From: DAOVDI01 sp965373045 | GTDB lineage: Bacteria > Acidobacteriota > Aminicenantia > Aminicenantales > Aminicenantaceae | NCBI GenBank assembly: GCA_965373045.1 | Contig: CBDVEQ010000127.1 | Location: 1 to 8,066 of the forward strand | Direction: 5' to 3' | Length of the DNA stretch: 8,066 nucleotides | Shown: piece after piece, positions 5,953 to 8,066 of the stretch | Layout: each line of letters begins with the position of its first letter | Numbering within the stretch: position 1 is the first letter of the stretch | Program-made: the position numbers and the translations under genes | The notes under the pieces: model-generated | The model's database searches: none | Seen by the model: only the letters and a program-made list of their open reading frames with translations | Told to the model about the DNA's origin: nothing

Positions 5953-7002
5953 ATGTTAACAAGAAATTTTCAAGAAAAAATGGTATTATTTTTTAACATG
6001 AATGGCAAGAAGCGTATATATCTTCCTCTGTTTATATTAATGCTGGTCTTTCTGATCGGTGTAGGCGGCTTCCATTTTATCGGGGGTGGATCTCTTCTGG
6101 ACAGCATATATATGACGGTAATCACCCTCTCTACGGTCGGTTACAAAGAAGCTGTCGATGTCGGTATGAGTTCTGCGGCCCAGACTTTTGCGGTAGTTTT
6201 TATATTGCTTTGTGTAGGGACGATCGCTTTTACTGTCTCATCGATCACCAGCTTTATTATTGAAGGCGAATTGAAAAATATCCTTGGGAGAAAAAAGATG
6301 GATAAGGCCATTAGGAAACTTAAGAATCATTATATTGTCTGCGGCACCGGAGAAACGGCTCAAACTATCATCAATGAACTTCTCTTGACGAAAAAAAAAT
6401 TTGTTGTGGTTGAACCATTAAAGGAACAAATTGAAAAACTTTCAACCATGGTAAAAGTGCTTTTTATCCACGGTGATCCTTCTGAAGATGAATTTCTGGA
6501 GAATGCCGGTATTTGCCATGCTAAGGGTATTCTTCTGGCTCTTCCCACGGATGAGGCCAACCTGTTTGTTGCGGTGTCTGCCAGGAGTTTAAATCCAAAT
6601 ATCAAGATCGTAACCAAAGGTGTTGATATCAAGTCTCACAAAAAAATGATAAAAGCAGGATCTGATTCTGTCATTTCACCGGCCAATATCGGAGGGCTGC
6701 GAATGGTGTCTGAAATGGTCCGACCGACTGTGGTTTCCTTCCTGGATGTTATGCTGCGTGAGCGGGAAAAGGTGCTGCGTTTTGAGGAAATGCCTGTCCT
6801 TAAAGGATCTTTTTTGATCGGAAAAAGTCTCATGGACCTTAAACTGGCCGAAAAAACAGGAGCGCTTCTGGTAGCTATTAAGAGGGCAGGAACAGATAAG
6901 TTTGAATTTAATCCTTCCGGAAAAACTCATATCCATATAAACGATATTCTGATTTTTATCGCCACACCGGGTATGCTAAGTAGGCTGGAAGAAATATCCT
7001 AG
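5953..7002 (+). CDS. Two-TM potassium channel with RCK (TrkA-N/TrkA-C) domain
   Basis: This 349-aa inner-membrane protein has the MthK-like channel layout. TM1 is about residues 22-42, the pore helix and filter 50-66 (MTVITLSTVGYKE), and TM2 74-103. The cytoplasmic RCK domain begins with a Rossmann strand YIVCGTGETA (127-136), with Glu154 ending the second strand (VVVEP) and HGDPSEDEFLENAG (173-186) following, all typical of TrkA-N. A TrkA-C domain covers about 265-348. The filter reads TVGYK where TVGYG is canonical: Lys65 replaces the second glycine. Potassium selectivity is therefore assumed from the family and not assured. RCK domains gate by binding nucleotides or ions; the ligand here is not readable. 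The start is uncertain: in-frame ATGs lie at 5953, 5980 and 5998, none with a good ribosome site, and all precede TM1. I keep the longest form. Confidence 0.88.
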   Translation: MLTRNFQEKMVLFFNMNGKKRIYLPLFILMLVFLIGVGGFHFIGGGSLLDSIYMTVITLSTVGYKEAVDVGMSSAAQTFAVVFILLCVGTIAFTVSSITSFIIEGELKNILGRKKMDKAIRKLKNHYIVCGTGETAQTIINELLLTKKKFVVVEPLKEQIEKLSTMVKVLFIHGDPSEDEFLENAGICHAKGILLALPTDEANLFVAVSARSLNPNIKIVTKGVDIKSHKKMIKAGSDSVISPANIGGLRMVSEMVRPTVVSFLDVMLREREKVLRFEEMPVLKGSFLIGKSLMDLKLAEKTGALLVAIKRAGTDKFEFNPSGKTHIHINDILIFIATPGMLSRLEEIS

Positions 7003-7041
7003 TCTGAACAATTTACGAGCCGATCTATTGAAAAAAAGGGT

Positions 7042-7073
7042 TCTAGGAATCAAGGGGTCAAGGATTCAAGTGA
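7042..7073 (+). repeat. Four imperfect 8-bp tandem units, consensus TCAAGGNN
   Basis: Units start at 7042, 7050, 7058 and 7066: TCTAGGAA, TCAAGGGG, TCAAGGAT, TCAAGTGA. The first six bases keep the pattern TCAAGG with one change in the first unit and one in the last; the last two bases vary. The period is exactly 8 with no indel. Confidence 0.75.
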
Positions 7074-7083
7074 AAGAAGAAGA

Positions 7084-7097
7084 GGCCAAAGGCCAAA
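7084..7097 (+). repeat. Tandem heptamer GGCCAAA x2
   Basis: GGCCAAA occurs at 7084-7090 and again at 7091-7097 without a gap. A degenerate GCCCAAA follows at 7106-7112. It belongs to the repeat-rich element between the channel and rmuC genes. Confidence 0.65.
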
Positions 7098-7155
7098 ACA
7101 GCTTAGCCCAAAGTCCTTTAATCTCGACCCGTAAATAATCCAGGGCGAATCTGAA

Positions 7156-8066
7156 TCATTCAGGTGTCGATTCTTCCTGAACGGCTTCAGGGAGTTGTTC
7201 CGGAGGTTCTCCGCTTAATATCTCTAGTCTACCGGAAAATTTATCCAATCTTTTGTCTGCATCATCATACTTGCTTTTTGCATTTGTAAGATGCGACCCG
7301 AGGACCTGGAAGTCTTTTTTGAACCTGCCTAAGTCCCGCTGAAGACGGGTTAAGGACTGAAATATTTCCTTGGCCGATTTTTCGATCTGGAGCCCTTTAA
7401 GTCCAAAAACGACCACCTGCAGATAAGCATAAAAGGAATTTGGTGAAACTGGAATCACTTTTTTCTGGGTACAGTAGGTAAAAATACTCTTGTCCTCACT
7501 GAATTTATCGTCTTTAAGAATGATTTCATAATAGACGTTTTCCGCTGGTATATACATCAAGGCAAAATCATAGGTCCCTTCGTCCGGAAGGATGTATTTT
7601 TCGGCGATGGAACCCACATGTTTTTTAACATCCGTAACAAACCGTTTTTTCAGATCGCCTTTTAATTTTTCATCCTCCTCGGAAATGTATTTTTTGAAGT
7701 TTTCCAGTGGGAACTTGGAGTCGATAGGGACGAGATTCTGTCCGATTTTGATGACAGCATCCACTATTTCGCCGCTTTTGAATTTGTGTTGAAGATTATA
7801 ATGAGCGGCAGGCAGGATCTGGGACAGCAGGTCTCCGAGAAACAGCTCACCAAGACCGCCCCGGAATTTAGGGGCACGCAGGAGATTTTCAAGATTTGCG
7901 ATGTTTTTGGCCTTATCCAGGACTTCTCGTGTAGCTGCCTCCATTTTCTCCATATCTTTTCTGACATCGCCAAGAGCGGTTCCGATCTGTCCCGTGGTCA
8001 TTTGAAATTGGCTATTGATGTGTTGGAGCTGCTGGTTGAGATTCATGGTTAGCTGGCCGATCTGCT
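7156..8066 (-). CDS. rmuC: RmuC family protein, C-terminal part (cut by right edge)
   Basis: RmuC proteins are predicted membrane-anchored, nuclease-like proteins; E. coli RmuC limits inversion recombination at short inverted repeats. The reading frame stays open to the right edge (codons for QIGQLT precede the first visible ATG at 8046), so the N-terminal anchor and much of the coiled coil are outside the window. Numbered from that internal Met, residues 1-55 are coiled coil. The conserved core starts with KFRGGLGELFLGDLL (60-74) and continues with VPIDSKFPLENF (106-117), whose Asp109-x-Lys111 resembles a restriction-like nuclease active site. Next are YIPAEN (165-170) and VSPNSFYAYLQ (200-210). 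A second helical segment (about 220-275) and an acidic, proline-rich tail end the protein. All core blocks are intact. The window holds about 303 codons of a family usually 370-480 aa long. It is convergent with the channel gene. Confidence 0.92.
   Translation of the reverse strand, partial: QIGQLTMNLNQQLQHINSQFQMTTGQIGTALGDVRKDMEKMEAATREVLDKAKNIANLENLLRAPKFRGGLGELFLGDLLSQILPAAHYNLQHKFKSGEIVDAVIKIGQNLVPIDSKFPLENFKKYISEEDEKLKGDLKKRFVTDVKKHVGSIAEKYILPDEGTYDFALMYIPAENVYYEIILKDDKFSEDKSIFTYCTQKKVIPVSPNSFYAYLQVVVFGLKGLQIEKSAKEIFQSLTRLQRDLGRFKKDFQVLGSHLTNAKSKYDDADKRLDKFSGRLEILSGEPPEQLPEAVQEESTPE

Larger units (their letters stand above)
7011..7136. repeat. Non-coding repeat element with 8-bp tandem units and flanking imperfect inverted repeats
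   Basis: This fills most of the 153-bp gap between the ends of the convergent channel and rmuC genes. ATTTACGAGCCGA (7011-7023) and TCGACCCGTAAAT (7124-7136) are inverted copies matching at 11 of 13 positions. Inside are four consecutive 8-bp units, TCTAGGAA, TCAAGGGG, TCAAGGAT and TCAAGTGA (7042-7073), then a purine-rich run and the exact tandem heptamer GGCCAAA twice (7084-7097). No open reading frame with a ribosome site is visible. It resembles a dispersed intergenic repeat or MITE-like element; a recombination or structured-RNA role is equally open. Confidence 0.55.

Noticed and set aside
7042..7073. 8-bp repeats considered as a CRISPR array or iteron cluster
   Set aside because: The repeats are far too short and contiguous for CRISPR, no cas gene is nearby, and there are no replication genes or DnaA boxes to suggest an origin.

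Overview
The window looks like chromosomal backbone DNA of a Gram-negative, free-living bacterium of moderate GC. The protein set (GlmM with the variant C-terminal loop RYSGTQP, a short PilZ protein beginning KRKFLRF, RCK-type potassium channel, RmuC) reminds me most of Desulfobacterota (former Deltaproteobacteria). That placement is from memory of family resemblance only. I see no rRNA, tRNA, CRISPR array, insertion sequence or prophage gene.

Layout. Positions 1-404 (minus) hold the first 134 codons of an MFS transporter cut by the left edge. A 203-bp AT-rich gap follows, with a plausible promoter for it. Positions 608-2202 (minus) are a two-gene lipid operon: a YegS/DagK-type lipid kinase followed by a PlsC-type acyltransferase, joined by an ATGA stop/start overlap. 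Positions 2203-2414 are a divergent intergenic region with a good promoter for each direction. Positions 2415-5517 (plus) are a tight three-gene unit: a stand-alone left-handed beta-helix protein resembling the acetyltransferase half of GlmU, phosphoglucosamine mutase GlmM (8-bp overlap), and an uncharacterised protein with a helix-turn-helix-like N-terminus and a Pol-beta-type nucleotidyltransferase signature. Positions 5533-5937 (minus) encode a PilZ protein that ends convergently with that unit and starts divergently, about 15 bp or (with another start) 60 bp, from a two-TM potassium channel with a cytoplasmic RCK domain (plus). Positions 7003-7155 carry a repeat-rich non-coding element: four imperfect 8-bp units, a tandem heptamer and flanking imperfect inverted repeats. 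Positions 7156-8066 (minus) are the C-terminal part of RmuC, running off the right edge.

How the genes fit together. The minus-strand pair both feed the phosphatidic acid pool. GlmM plus the GlmU-like protein suggest consecutive steps in making an N-acetylated amino-sugar 1-phosphate for cell envelope precursors; the third gene may be linked to them or only co-transcribed. The PilZ/channel pair puts a probable c-di-GMP sensor head-to-head with a nucleotide-gated ion channel. The points I find most worth checking are the unusual channel filter (TVGYK), the uncharacterised nucleotidyltransferase-like protein, the missing uridylyltransferase half of the GlmU-like protein, and the repeat element at 7011-7136.
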